DNA from: Bacillus cereus
GTDB lineage: Bacteria > Bacillota > Bacilli > Bacillales > Bacillaceae_G
Direction of reading: 5' to 3'
DNA length: 64,000 bases
Assembly: GCF_025917685.1 (NCBI RefSeq)
Contig: NZ_CP089518.1
Coordinates: 1,861,001-1,925,000 of the forward strand
A program made the position numbers and the translations under genes. This document shows, piece by piece, positions 42,182-51,066 of the stretch. Position 1 is the first letter of the stretch. Each line of letters starts with the position of its first letter. The notes beneath the pieces are model-generated. The model had not been told where the DNA came from and did not search any database. It saw only the letters and a list, made by a program, of their open reading frames with translations.

Positions 42182-43183
42182 TTATAAATTAAAAGCGTCT
42201 GCCAATAGGCGATAAGAGTTTAATTTATCTTCAAATTGATGAGTGATTGTGACAATCATAAATTCTTCAGCATTGTATGCTTTGCTTAAGTTTAATATTT
42301 TTTCTTTTACAGAAGACGGATCGCCGACGATCATACGTTGACGATTTTCTTTAATACGAAATAGGTCATAAGCACTATACGAATAATTTTGAGCAGTTTC
42401 GATAGAAGGGGTTCCAGTAGTCCGTTTTCCTTGTTCTAATAGTAAAATCGATAAATCAAGGCTTGATGCTATATTCTCCGCTTCTTCGTTTGTTTCTCCG
42501 CAAATAACAAAAATAGAGACGATTGATTTTGGTTTATCACCTAAATAGGAAGGTTGGAATTGCTCTTGATAAGCCTTCGTTACTTCAGGGCCACCGTATC
42601 CGTTAATGAACTGTGCAAATGCAAAAGAAGCGCCTTGCTTTGCGGCAATCATTGCACTTTCCCCGCTAGAACCAAGCATCCACATTTCAGGAGATGTTGT
42701 GATAACTGGAGTAGCCTTTAAATTTGCATAATGATGGTTTTCTGGTACTTGATCATGTAAGTACATAGCAACATCTGCAATTTGTTCTGGATATTGATCA
42801 AGTGAGACCATTTTCCCTTCTTGAAGTGCGCGAGTTGCTATTGGCATACCACCAGGCGCTCTACCAACACCAAGGTCAATACGGTTTGGATAAAGTGCCT
42901 CTAAAACGCGGAAATTCTCGGCAACCTTATATGGACTATAGTGTGGCAACATAACACCACCCGAACCAACTCTAATACGATTCGTTTTTGCTGCAATATG
43001 TGAAATGAGTATTTCTGGACTTGAGCCTGCTAGGCTTACAGAATTATGGTGCTCGGATACCCAAAAACGTGTAAATCTTAGTTTTTCAACTTCTTGTGCA
43101 AGTGTTACTGTATGTGAAAAAGCTTCAGCTGCTGTGCTGCCATCAGAAATAGGTGATTGGTCTAATACACTTAATTTGATCAT
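42182..43183 (-). CDS. LLM-class flavin-dependent oxidoreductase (luciferase-like)
   Basis: 333 residues with a bacterial-luciferase-type TIM barrel. Marks: LSVLDQSPISDG at the start, RFWVSEHHNSVSLAGSSPE, the RVGSGGVMLPHYSPYKVAE segment, RIDLGVGRAPGG, and WMLGSSGESA for flavin binding. Members of this MsnO8/YtmO-like group use FMNH2 to oxidise small molecules. Substrate unknown. The start has an AGAGGTAT site. Monocistronic. Confidence 0.9.
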   Translation of the reverse strand: MIKLSVLDQSPISDGSTAAEAFSHTVTLAQEVEKLRFTRFWVSEHHNSVSLAGSSPEILISHIAAKTNRIRVGSGGVMLPHYSPYKVAENFRVLEALYPNRIDLGVGRAPGGMPIATRALQEGKMVSLDQYPEQIADVAMYLHDQVPENHHYANLKATPVITTSPEMWMLGSSGESAMIAAKQGASFAFAQFINGYGGPEVTKAYQEQFQPSYLGDKPKSIVSIFVICGETNEEAENIASSLDLSILLLEQGKRTTGTPSIETAQNYSYSAYDLFRIKENRQRMIVGDPSSVKEKILNLSKAYNAEEFMIVTITHQFEDKLNSYRLLADAFNL

Positions 43184-43287
43184 AGAATATACCTCTCAAT
43201 CTTAATGTACATTCTATTATATATTTACTTACGAAAAATGCGTAGTGAAATGCTCACACAAAAAAGAGGATGATAATATAGCCACTT

Positions 43288-43479
43288 TTAACGAGAAAAT
43301 CCTCGTTCATAATGATTCATTTCGACTAAGTTTAATATATATTCGTAGTTATCAATCTCAAGTTTTATTTGTTCACGTTCTTTTTCAGATAATTTCATAT
43401 TACTAAGTTTTTTGCAGAGGTGTTGTTTCTTTAATTCTAGATGTTTTTTTGTAGCGTGGTAATCATAAGTCTGTTTCAT
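43288..43479 (-). CDS. Small coiled-coil protein (DUF3896-like)
   Basis: 63 residues from the ATG at 43477-43479; a TTG two codons earlier is only 3 bases from AAGGAG and is less likely. The sequence is strongly charged and helical, with heptad-like leucines (KKHLELKKQHLCKKL, then NYEYILNLVEMNHYERG). Small proteins of this kind are widespread in the B. cereus group; DUF3896 is my best recollection. Function unknown. Confidence 0.65.
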   Translation of the reverse strand: MKQTYDYHATKKHLELKKQHLCKKLSNMKLSEKEREQIKLEIDNYEYILNLVEMNHYERGFSR

Positions 43480-43625
43480 TTTCAACCACTCCTTCGTTGC
43501 AGTTGCTATATTATACGAAGCATGAAGAGATGTGAGAGTTATACCTTATGTACTTTTAGTGAATATTCCAATTGCTATGGCGTTATGTTTAAGGGGATTT
43601 ATGAATAAAATGCACTAAACCACTA

Positions 43626-43702
43626 ATGCCCATAAAAGCCCGATTGGTTCAACTAATAATCAGTGGGTATGAACAAACCCAATGATTATAGCTTCACTTT
43701 AT
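43626..43702 (+). repeat. 3' remnant of a bcr1 element
   Basis: It aligns with the last half of the complete element at 7071-7151 (TGCCCATAAAAGCCCGATTGG…, AATAATCAGTGGG, …GATTATAGCTTCACTTTAT). The 5' half is missing. It ends about 6 bases before the ribosome-binding site of the amine oxidase gene. Confidence 0.75.
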
Positions 43703-43720
43703 GAAGTAAGGGGTGGAATT

Positions 43721-45184
43721 GTGCAGAAAGATATAATGTATAACAGTGAGATGGATGAAACGTTAAAAGTTATAGATAAGGGATTGAAGAAGGCGAAAAG
43801 TCCGAAACAAATTATTGTAGTAGGGGCTGGTATGGCTGGGTTGGTTTCGGCATCTTTACTGAAGGCCGCAGGACATGAAGTGAAGATTTTTGAAGCAAAT
43901 AATCGTGTAGGTGGTCGTATAGAGACGGTTAGAATGGAAGATACCGGATTATACTTAGATGTCGGGGCGATGAGAATTCCGTATTCACATAAGCTAACAA
44001 TGGCATATATAAAAAAATTTGGACTACAGGTTAGCCCTTTTATTAATAGAAATGACACAGATATTATTTATGCCAATGGCCGAAAAACGACATTGAAACA
44101 ATACGAAAAAGACCCGAGTATTTTAAGATATCCTGTCGAGATGAATGAAGTCGGGAAAACGTCTGAGGAACTATTATTGTTAGCGGTACAGCCCATTATA
44201 AATTTTATAAAAAAGAACCCAGAGAAGAATTGGGATATTGTAGTAAAGGATTTTGGGAGGTACTCTACAGGGCAATTTTTAAAGTATCATCCTTATCAAT
44301 ATAATACGTATTTTTCCCCGGTAACAATTGAGATGATCGGTGTTCTATTAGACTTAGAAGGCTTTTTGGAAAGATCTTTTGCTGAGACGTTACGTTTTTT
44401 ATACATTATGCAAGAAGAAAGTGGATTTTGCGAAATAGTAGGTGGAAACGATAGATTACCAAAGTCTTTTTTACCACAATTAGAAGAAAATATTATATAT
44501 AATCAAAAATTAATGAAGCTTCATCAACAAGCTAATGGCGTAACAGCCTATTATCGAAATGAGGAAACTTTTGAATATAGTAGTATTACAGGGGATTTAG
44601 TTATTGTGACGATTCCATTTTCGACAATGCGTTTTGTGGAAGTAGATCCATTTGATTCTATATCTCATGCGAAATGGAAAGCAATTCGTGAATTACATTA
44701 TATGCCGGCCACAAAAATAGGGATTCAGTTTAAAAGTCGTTTTTGGGAGGAACAAGGGCAATTAGGCGGCAGAATTATAACGGATTTGCCGATTCGTTAC
44801 GCCTATTATCCAAGTCATGGAATTGGAGAGAAAGGACCTGCTATGATGTTAGGAAGCTATACATGGTCTTATGATGCGTTACTATGGGATGGGGTATCGA
44901 AGGGTGATCGTATTTATTACACATTACACAACCTAGCAACGATATTAGGTGGTCAAGTATATGATGAGTTCATGTCTGGAATATCAAAAAGTTGGACAAT
45001 GGATCCATATGCGCTTGGAGGATTTGCCCTTTTTCAAGCCGGTCAAGAATCTGAGCTACAACCAGCGATTGTAAAGCCAGAGGGGAGAATATTCTTCGCT
45101 GGAGATCACACAACGTTATATCACGGATGGATTCAAGGTGCGATTGAATCAGGAGTTCGTGTAGCGATGGAAGTGAATGAATAA
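43721..45184 (+). CDS. FAD-dependent amine oxidase family protein
   Basis: 487 residues from the GTG at 43721, preceded by AAGGGGTGG. A longer in-frame ATG at 43682 lies inside a bcr1 remnant and is rejected. The FAD-binding start is IIVVGAGMAGLVSASLLKAA with the second Gly-rich part RVGGRIETV. The C-terminal FAD contact is RIFFAGDHTTLYHGWIQGAI. The fold is that of monoamine and L-amino acid oxidases, which oxidise amines to imines with H2O2 release. The substrate cannot be told. No signal peptide. Monocistronic. Confidence 0.87.
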   Translation: MQKDIMYNSEMDETLKVIDKGLKKAKSPKQIIVVGAGMAGLVSASLLKAAGHEVKIFEANNRVGGRIETVRMEDTGLYLDVGAMRIPYSHKLTMAYIKKFGLQVSPFINRNDTDIIYANGRKTTLKQYEKDPSILRYPVEMNEVGKTSEELLLLAVQPIINFIKKNPEKNWDIVVKDFGRYSTGQFLKYHPYQYNTYFSPVTIEMIGVLLDLEGFLERSFAETLRFLYIMQEESGFCEIVGGNDRLPKSFLPQLEENIIYNQKLMKLHQQANGVTAYYRNEETFEYSSITGDLVIVTIPFSTMRFVEVDPFDSISHAKWKAIRELHYMPATKIGIQFKSRFWEEQGQLGGRIITDLPIRYAYYPSHGIGEKGPAMMLGSYTWSYDALLWDGVSKGDRIYYTLHNLATILGGQVYDEFMSGISKSWTMDPYALGGFALFQAGQESELQPAIVKPEGRIFFAGDHTTLYHGWIQGAIESGVRVAMEVNE

Positions 45185-45268
45185 AAAAAATAAAATTCGG
45201 AAATTTCTTTACTATATAACTTGAGATGGATATTATTATATATAAAAGAATTATAGGGAGTGTTTACA

Positions 45269-45853
45269 GTGAATCCGTTATTATTCGATTTTCCTTCTGA
45301 ATTTTATACTGACAGGCTTTTTATTCGAATGCCAAAACCAGGTGATGGTAAAGTTCTATATGACGCAATTCAAGCTTCAATACAAGAATTAAAACCTTGG
45401 ATGGTTTTTGCACAGAAAGAGCAAACAGGGGAAGAAATAGAAGAGAGTATTAGAAAATCGCATATTCAATTTTTGCAGCGTGAGGATTTGAGATTACTAG
45501 CTTTTTCGAAAGAAACAGGTGAATTTATTGCATCTGCCGGATTACATCGTATTAATTGGGATATACCTCAATTTGAAATCGGGTATTGGATTGATTCAAG
45601 GTTTAGTGGAAAGGGCTATATGGTAGAGGCTGCAAAAGGTATAACAGATTATGCTTTCACTGAACTGAAAGCAAACCGTGTAGAAATTCGATGCGATTCT
45701 CTAAATAAGAAGAGTAGGGCGATACCTGAGAAATTAGGCTTTAAATTAGAGGGGACTTTAGAAAGTGCGAGTGTAGCGGTGGATGGAAATGGATTAAGGG
45801 ATATGTGTGTATTTGCAATGACGAGAAATACATATGAAAAAGAAGAGCTGTAA
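45269..45853 (+). CDS. RimJ/RimL-type GNAT acetyltransferase
   Basis: 194 residues from the GTG at 45269, which sits about 8 bases after GGGAG; a GTG at 45260 overlaps that site. GNAT fold: FYTDRLFIRMPKPGDG at the start, FEIGYWIDSRFSGKGYMVEA for acetyl-CoA binding and NRVEIRCDSLNKKSRAIPEK. It probably acetylates a protein N-terminus or small amine; the target is unknown. It ends at a bidirectional terminator. Confidence 0.87.
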   Translation: MNPLLFDFPSEFYTDRLFIRMPKPGDGKVLYDAIQASIQELKPWMVFAQKEQTGEEIEESIRKSHIQFLQREDLRLLAFSKETGEFIASAGLHRINWDIPQFEIGYWIDSRFSGKGYMVEAAKGITDYAFTELKANRVEIRCDSLNKKSRAIPEKLGFKLEGTLESASVAVDGNGLRDMCVFAMTRNTYEKEEL

Positions 45854-45872
45854 AGAAACAGCTCTTCTTTTT
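45841..45872. terminator. Bidirectional terminator
   Basis: AGAAGAGCTG/CAGCTCTTCT stem with flanking A and T tracts between convergent genes. Confidence 0.8.
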
Positions 45873-45877
45873 GTGTA

Positions 45878-46780
45878 TTATGGTACAGGATGTCCATTAG
45901 AGCTTTCGAAAATTGTAAACCATTGTTGGCGGTCTAAGTTAACTTTTGTAGCAAGAGCGGCTGTTTTTACACGATCTAATTTACCAGAGCCAACGATTGG
46001 CATCATGTTAGCTGGATGAGCAAGTAACCATGCATACATAACAGTATCGATGCTAGTAACACCTAGTTCAGTAGCAACTTTTTGTAAAGTTTCACGTACA
46101 CGTATGGCACGTTCTGATTGACCAGTAAAGATTTCACCACCAGCAAGAGGTGACCAAATCATTGGTTTGATTCGTTTTTCTTGGCATAAATCAATCGTAC
46201 CTTTTTCAAAATGCTCAAGCTGCATCGCAGATACTTCAATTTGATTTGTAATGAGCGGGAAATCTAGATACGAACTTAACATATTAAACTGTGAAGGGAT
46301 AAAGTTAGAGACACCGAAGTGACGAACTTTGCCTTCTTGCTTTAAGCGTGAGAACGCTTCTGCTACTTCATTTGGATCCATAAATGGATCAGGGCGATGG
46401 ATGAGCAATACATCAATATAATCTGTATGTAAGTTTTGTAATGAATCCTCCGCGCTTTTTATAATATGTTCGGCACTCGTATTGTAGTGAGCAACATATC
46501 GCTCTGGAAATTTTGGTGATGGGGGAGCGATTCCACATTTTGTGATAATTTGCATGTTTTCGCGTAAGGAAGGCTTGAGTTGTAATGCTTCTCCAAACAA
46601 TCCTTCACACGTATAACCGCCATAAATATCAGCGTGATCGAAAGTAGTAATTCCCATATCCATACAAGCTTCAATGAAAGAAAGTAACTCTTGCTTTGTC
46701 ATATTCCATTCTGCTAAACGCCAAAAACCTTGAATAATACGAGAAAATTCTAGCGTTTCGGCCATTTGAACTCGTTCCAT
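45878..46780 (-). CDS. Aldo/keto reductase, YdhF-like
   Basis: 300 residues from the ATG at 46778-46780, with AAGGGGGT upstream; the in-frame extension to 46867 has no site. AKR marks: TTFDHADIYGGYTCEGLFGE (Asp and Tyr), IITKCGIA (Lys), VLLIHRPDPFMDP (His), and the C-terminal MMPIVGSGKLDRVKTAA for NADP binding. This is the E. coli YdhF-type oxidoreductase group. Substrate unknown. Confidence 0.9.
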   Translation of the reverse strand: MERVQMAETLEFSRIIQGFWRLAEWNMTKQELLSFIEACMDMGITTFDHADIYGGYTCEGLFGEALQLKPSLRENMQIITKCGIAPPSPKFPERYVAHYNTSAEHIIKSAEDSLQNLHTDYIDVLLIHRPDPFMDPNEVAEAFSRLKQEGKVRHFGVSNFIPSQFNMLSSYLDFPLITNQIEVSAMQLEHFEKGTIDLCQEKRIKPMIWSPLAGGEIFTGQSERAIRVRETLQKVATELGVTSIDTVMYAWLLAHPANMMPIVGSGKLDRVKTAALATKVNLDRQQWFTIFESSNGHPVP

Positions 46781-46945
46781 TATATGTACCCCCTTGATGA
46801 ATGAATAATATTTTGAAAAGGCTTTCTTGCTACATACTATTATATAGTTACCCGGTTGTACATACAATAAATATGTTTTGCTACAAAAACGATTTTCTCT
46901 ATATGCTATAATGAAGGAACATAGAGCTATAAGGAGATGTAAGGG

Positions 46946-47896
46946 ATGATTCCAGTAACAATATTAACTGGTTTTCTTGGATCAGGGAAAACGACTTTAT
47001 TAAATCGTATTTTATCAGAAAATCACGGTAAGAAATTAGCGGTAATTGTAAATGAAATCGGGCAAATTGGTATTGATAATCAATTGATTATGAATGTTGA
47101 AGAAGAAATTATGGAAATGACAAACGGTTGTTTATGTTGTACTGTACGTGAAGATTTACTCGTTGCTTTAAAACAATTACTGGATGTAAAAGCAGAGGGG
47201 GAAATGGATTTTGATGGTTTAGTAATTGAAACGACCGGTCTTGCGAACCCAGGTCCGATTATTCAAACGTTCTTTTTAGATCCAGTTATTCAATCTGCAT
47301 ACCAAATTAACGGCGTTGTAACAGTAGTAGATAGTTATCATATACATAAACATTTTGAAAAGGGACTAGAAGCAAAAGAACAAATTGCATTTGCTGATGT
47401 CGTTTTAGTAAATAAATTAGATATAATAGACGAGAGTGAAAAGGAAAGTCTCTTGCATGAACTGCAAGGAATTAATCCAACTGCAAAATTAATCGAGACG
47501 ACTAACTGTGAGGTAGATATACCATCGTTACTACAAATTCAAACGTTTAAAACGAAAGATACGTTACAAATTTACCCTCATAAAGAACATAACCATTTAG
47601 AAGGTGTAAAATCTTTTGTACTTCGTGAAGAGCGTCCGTTAGATTTACAAAAACTGAATGAGTGGATGTCAGCTGTCGTTCAAGAGCTAGGGGAGTATTT
47701 ATATCGTTACAAAGGAATTTTATCTATTGATGGAGTAGATAAACGTATCGTTTTCCAAGGTGTGCATACACTGTTTGCCGCTTCGTACGATAGAGAGTGG
47801 CAAGAGGGCGAAGAGCGAGTAAGTGAAGTAGTGTTTATCGGAAAAAATATTAATAAAGAATGGTTCCAAGAACATTTCCAAGAGTGTGTGAAATAA
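46946..47896 (+). CDS. COG0523 (CobW/ZagA-like) metal-chaperone GTPase
   Basis: 316 residues. Walker A is TGFLGSGKTTLLNRIL (8-23) and the metal-binding CXCC is GCLCCTVRED (Cys62, Cys64, Cys65). G3/G4-type motifs are VIETTGLANPGP and VVLVNKLDII. A short His-rich loop (PHKEHNH) lies near 210. The C-terminal CobW domain begins near 215. In Bacillus, relatives such as ZagA deliver zinc under starvation; this one could serve zinc or another metal. No clear Zur box was seen in front. The ribosome-binding site AAGGAGATG is good. Confidence 0.88.
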   Translation: MIPVTILTGFLGSGKTTLLNRILSENHGKKLAVIVNEIGQIGIDNQLIMNVEEEIMEMTNGCLCCTVREDLLVALKQLLDVKAEGEMDFDGLVIETTGLANPGPIIQTFFLDPVIQSAYQINGVVTVVDSYHIHKHFEKGLEAKEQIAFADVVLVNKLDIIDESEKESLLHELQGINPTAKLIETTNCEVDIPSLLQIQTFKTKDTLQIYPHKEHNHLEGVKSFVLREERPLDLQKLNEWMSAVVQELGEYLYRYKGILSIDGVDKRIVFQGVHTLFAASYDREWQEGEERVSEVVFIGKNINKEWFQEHFQECVK

Positions 47897-47924
47897 GTCT
47901 GCGTATATTGCAGGCTTTTTTTTG
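47896..47924 (+). terminator. Rho-independent terminator
   Basis: AGTCTGC/GCAGGCT stem followed by TTTTTTTT after the COG0523 gene. Confidence 0.75.
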
Positions 47925-47960
47925 TTTACTAAAATTGGAATTTGTATTAAAATAATCTGA

Positions 47961-47982
47961 AAATACTAAACGTTTAGTATTT
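47961..47982. promoter_or_regulatory. PadR-type palindromic operator
   Basis: A perfect 22 bp palindrome, AAATACTAAAC/GTTTAGTATTT, 22 bases before the padR-like start codon. It probably mediates autorepression. Confidence 0.65.
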
Positions 47983-48004
47983 TTTTAGGGTAGGGGGAGA
48001 AAAG

Positions 48005-48529
48005 GTGCGTTTAATGATTCTTGGATTGCTTACTAAAAGAGAGTCGCTATCTGGTTATGAAATACAGCAGGCGCTAAATATGGTGCAAAGTAATAAATGG
48101 GCGGAAGTTTTCCCAGCTTCTATTTATCACGCATTAAAAAAAATGGAAAATGAAAATTTCATTCAAGTTAAAGCAATTGAAATGACCGGAAAACGGTCGA
48201 AAACGATATATTGTATTACAGAAAAGGGAAGTCAAGAATTTAAAAGGTTATTAAAAGAGTCGTTTCAAAAAACTTCAGTTATGTTTCCGAAACATCTATA
48301 TACAGCGTTAACATTTCTGTCAGAAGAAGAGAGTATGAGAGAGGAGATTTTAGAAGCTTTAGAAGAGCAGAAAAGTGAAATACGATCTACTTATGAAGAG
48401 ATGAGGAAAGGAGAAAGACTAAAAGATAACGCGCCAGCGTATGTGAAACTAATTTTCGAAAATATGTATGAACAATGTGAGATGCAACTTCGATTTATTC
48501 ATAGGTTAGAGAAACTATTAAAAAACTAA
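48005..48529 (+). CDS. PadR-family transcriptional regulator
   Basis: 174 residues, GTG start after GGGGGAG. The N-terminal winged helix is LMILGLLTKRESLSGYEIQQ and then VFPASIYHALKKMENENFIQ, typical of PadR. A C-terminal helical dimer domain (about 100-174) is the Vir_act_alpha_C type. A perfect palindrome upstream is the likely operator. It overlaps functionally with the VOC gene 18 bp downstream, so the two form an operon. The inducing ligand is unknown. Confidence 0.9.
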   Translation: MRLMILGLLTKRESLSGYEIQQALNMVQSNKWAEVFPASIYHALKKMENENFIQVKAIEMTGKRSKTIYCITEKGSQEFKRLLKESFQKTSVMFPKHLYTALTFLSEEESMREEILEALEEQKSEIRSTYEEMRKGERLKDNAPAYVKLIFENMYEQCEMQLRFIHRLEKLLKN

Positions 48530-48547
48530 AAATGTGGTGGGAAGAAT

Positions 48548-49294
48548 ATGAAAATCGATCATCTTGTTATAAATGTAAATAAAGAGATGCAAGAAAATAA
48601 GGAAACGATTAAAAATGTACATTCTATCGGGCTTCCATATGTTCCAAAATGGGGAAAGGGAACGAAAGGGTTTAAAGTATCTAACATATGGATTGGAAAA
48701 GAATATTTAGAATTAGTAAGAGTAAAAACAAAAGATGGGGGTGGTTGGGTACAAGAGTGGGTTCAGAAATATTATGCTGGCCATAGAGGACTCATCGGAT
48801 TGGCAATTGATGTTGAAAATATAGATAAAGTGTATGAAAAAATGATAGAAGCTGGAATTGAAATTACAAAACCAGAATCATTACAATATAAGTGGTTTTT
48901 TAATTTATTTAAGAAAACTATGCCGTGGAAAAATGCATACATACAGCCGATGAAGGGGATGCCGTTTCAATTCTTTCTACAACAAATGGACGATCAAAAG
49001 AGCAGAGAATATATGGAGAAATATATGTATCCAAATAGTTTGGAACAGGGAATTACAGGAATAGATACGGTGAAATTATATGGAGAAATAACAAATGAAG
49101 ATAGAGACATTATTAGTTGTTTATTTTCAGATGTTACAAATGAGGAAGAAGAATTAGTAATACGTTTAAACAATCAAATGATTCATCTAATTCAATCGGA
49201 TGAGCATTTTACGGAGATAATACTAGATTGTAAAAGCGAAGCACATAGGGAGAAAAAATTAAATATAGAAAATGTGACATTAATAAATAAATAA
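48548..49294 (+). CDS. VOC-superfamily glyoxalase-like domain protein
   Basis: 248 residues. It starts MKIDHLVINVNKEMQENKET with the first metal-site His of a vicinal-oxygen-chelate fold. The two beta-alpha-beta-beta-beta halves are seen at about 1-125 and 160-245, with GLIGLAIDVENIDKVYEKMI in the first. Families like this cover glyoxalases and antibiotic-modifying proteins. It lies in an operon with the PadR regulator, which suggests defence against a small molecule (inference). Confidence 0.8.
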   Translation: MKIDHLVINVNKEMQENKETIKNVHSIGLPYVPKWGKGTKGFKVSNIWIGKEYLELVRVKTKDGGGWVQEWVQKYYAGHRGLIGLAIDVENIDKVYEKMIEAGIEITKPESLQYKWFFNLFKKTMPWKNAYIQPMKGMPFQFFLQQMDDQKSREYMEKYMYPNSLEQGITGIDTVKLYGEITNEDRDIISCLFSDVTNEEEELVIRLNNQMIHLIQSDEHFTEIILDCKSEAHREKKLNIENVTLINK

Positions 49295-49298
49295 TAAA

Positions 49299-49318
49299 AA
49301 GCCTGTTTTCACAGGCTT
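49299..49318. terminator. Bidirectional terminator
   Basis: AAGCCTGT/ACAGGCTT stem with a 4 nt loop, between two convergent genes and inside the 3' end of the acetyltransferase gene. Confidence 0.75.
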
Positions 49319-49779
49319 GTATTTTCATCTATTAGTAACTCCATTACAACACCTACAACTGGACCTTCGTCATCAATATCCCCGTTTAAACGGAAGCCAA
49401 ATGACTCATATAGTCCCATTGCGTGCTTGTTGTCTGGATGTAAACTTAAATAAATTATTTTACATTCAAATTTTTGTTGTAAATATTGGATTAATAAACG
49501 AAGGAAACGTTTTGCATATCCTTTTCCTTGAAAATGCTGATCAATCATAAAACGATCTAACCATACGCTTTCATGCTTTTGGGAATACCAACCGTACATT
49601 GCGTATCCAACGAGTGTTTCTTTGTCATATAAGCCTACTGACGTTCCGTTTTCTTCATATAATGATTCTGCTAAAGAAAACGCATTGCTTTCAATAAATT
49701 GCTGCTGGTCTTTTGCTACGTCTAAAGCAGCAACTGAACGCCAATTATTTGCTGTTACTTCACAAATGTGAAGATTCAT
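49309..49779 (-). CDS. GNAT acetyltransferase (BltD/PaiA-like)
   Basis: 156 residues. GNAT marks: VGYAMYGWYSQKHESVWLDR, the acetyl-CoA loop DQHFQGKGYAKRFLRLLI and LSLHPDNKHAMGLYESFGF. It resembles the spermine/spermidine N-acetyltransferases BltD and PaiA of B. subtilis. The polyamine substrate is therefore likely but not certain. The start ATG has an AGAAGGTGAG site. Confidence 0.87.
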   Translation of the reverse strand: MNLHICEVTANNWRSVAALDVAKDQQQFIESNAFSLAESLYEENGTSVGLYDKETLVGYAMYGWYSQKHESVWLDRFMIDQHFQGKGYAKRFLRLLIQYLQQKFECKIIYLSLHPDNKHAMGLYESFGFRLNGDIDDEGPVVGVVMELLIDENTSL

Positions 49780-49873
49780 AGTTCCAACTCACCTTCTAAA
49801 TTATTATAGCTTAAAAGCTAATATGGATAATTTTACTTGTTATTTCGGTCAAGTCAAGGGTAAATACATAAAA

Positions 49874-49902
49874 AGGCAGCTGAATGACATATTCAGCTGC
49901 CT
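49874..49902 (-). terminator. Terminator of the zinc-binding lipoprotein gene
   Basis: AGGCAGCTGAAT/ATTCAGCTGCCT perfect arms, followed on the minus strand by TTTTT. Confidence 0.85.
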
Positions 49903-49917
49903 AGAAAATATAGTTGA

Positions 49918-50868
49918 TTAGTTTGTTGCTTCTTTTAAAGTATTCACGTTTTCTTCCATTAAAGTAAAGTAATCTTTATTGTTCTTAGCATCATCTTCAG
50001 AAATAGTAGCAAGGTGATTTAACCGTAAAATTTTTGTGCCAGTTTCTTGTTGAATCACTGATGCTACTTTTGGAGTGGAGAATGTTTCAAATAAAATATA
50101 TTTTAGACCGTGCTCTTTTACTGTTTTTGTAATGTCAGCCAGCTGTTTTTGAGACGGTTCATCAGATGCTGAAATTCCAGCGATTGGGATTTGTTTTAAA
50201 CCGTATCGTTGTTCCCAGTAGCCATAAGCTGCGTGTGAAACTAATATTTCTTTCGTTTTTGCATTTGCAACAACAGCCTTAAATTGATCGTCTAGATCAG
50301 TAAATTTTGTTTGTAGTGCTGCGAAGTTTTTTTCGAACTCTTTTTTATGTTCAGGTTGTAATTCTACAAGTGCATTTTTAATTTTTTCTGCTTGTTTCAT
50401 CGCCAGAGTAGGATCTATCCAAACGTGTGGGTCTTTATCATGGTGATGTTCATCTTCTTTATGACCGTCTCCATGATCGTGATGCTCTTCTTCAGATGAA
50501 GCACGAAGTTCGATATCTTTAGATGCATTTACAACTTTTACATTTTCTTTTTTTAATGATTTTTCCATTTTTTCGGCAAATGGTTCTAATTCTGCACCGT
50601 TATAAACGAATAAATCGGCTTTTGCGATTTGTACAGTCTGTTTTTGACTTGGTTCAAATGTATGAGAATCCGCACCAGGTGGGTAAATTGCTTCTACATT
50701 TACATAATCACCACCGATTTTTTTTGCGAAATCAGCAAGTGGGAAAATGGTTGTATAAACAGTTAGTTTTCCATCTTTCTTGGCAGTATCTTCTTTTTTA
50801 TTTGAGCAGCCAGTAAAAATTAAAGTGAAAATAAGTAAGAATGAAAATATAGTCAATCTTTTAGGCAT
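49918..50868 (-). CDS. ZnuA/AdcA-type zinc ABC transporter substrate-binding lipoprotein
   Basis: 316 residues from the ATG at 50866-50868 after AGAGGAG; the reading upstream to 50931 is not preferred. The lipobox is LIFTGC. A His-rich loop (EEHHDHGDGHKEDEHHHDKD) is followed by PHVWIDPTLAMKQAEKI, a hallmark of zinc-specific cluster 9 binding proteins. Metal ligands include the His in GADSHTFEPS, the His in the PHVWID segment, and the His in LVSHAAYGYWEQRYGL. No permease or ATPase gene is adjacent, so it must feed a transporter encoded elsewhere. Two Zur-like boxes flank its promoter. Confidence 0.9.
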   Translation of the reverse strand: MPKRLTIFSFLLIFTLIFTGCSNKKEDTAKKDGKLTVYTTIFPLADFAKKIGGDYVNVEAIYPPGADSHTFEPSQKQTVQIAKADLFVYNGAELEPFAEKMEKSLKKENVKVVNASKDIELRASSEEEHHDHGDGHKEDEHHHDKDPHVWIDPTLAMKQAEKIKNALVELQPEHKKEFEKNFAALQTKFTDLDDQFKAVVANAKTKEILVSHAAYGYWEQRYGLKQIPIAGISASDEPSQKQLADITKTVKEHGLKYILFETFSTPKVASVIQQETGTKILRLNHLATISEDDAKNNKDYFTLMEENVNTLKEATN

Positions 50869-50939
50869 GAAGTTCTCCTCTTTTCTTTTTTTACGGATAT
50901 ATCTTCCCCAATTATAGAAGAAAAATATCATTTTAATGC

Positions 50940-51024
50940 AAAACGGAATAATTACGTTTTAGCTTGCGAACCTAGTATAATACATCTTTATGAAAGTTGC
51001 AATAAATAATAATCATTACGATTT
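50940..51024 (-). promoter_or_regulatory. Promoter with two Zur-like boxes in front of the zinc lipoprotein gene
   Basis: Minus-strand promoter: -35 TTGCAA (50997-51002), 17 bp spacer, -10 TATACT (50974-50979). Box 1 at 51004-51024 matches the Zur consensus AAATCGTAATNATTACGATTT at 18 of 20 defined positions. Box 2 at 50940-50960 matches at 17 of 20. The boxes sit just before the -35 and just after the start site. Confidence 0.72.
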
Positions 51025-51066
51025 GATTTTGTTATAAATCTGTCAAAAAGAAAGGTATTAATTTTT

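Noticed and set aside
43682..43720. Upstream in-frame start of the amine oxidase
   Set aside because: These codons are bcr1-derived and lack a ribosome-binding site; the GTG at 43721 has AAGGGGTGG.
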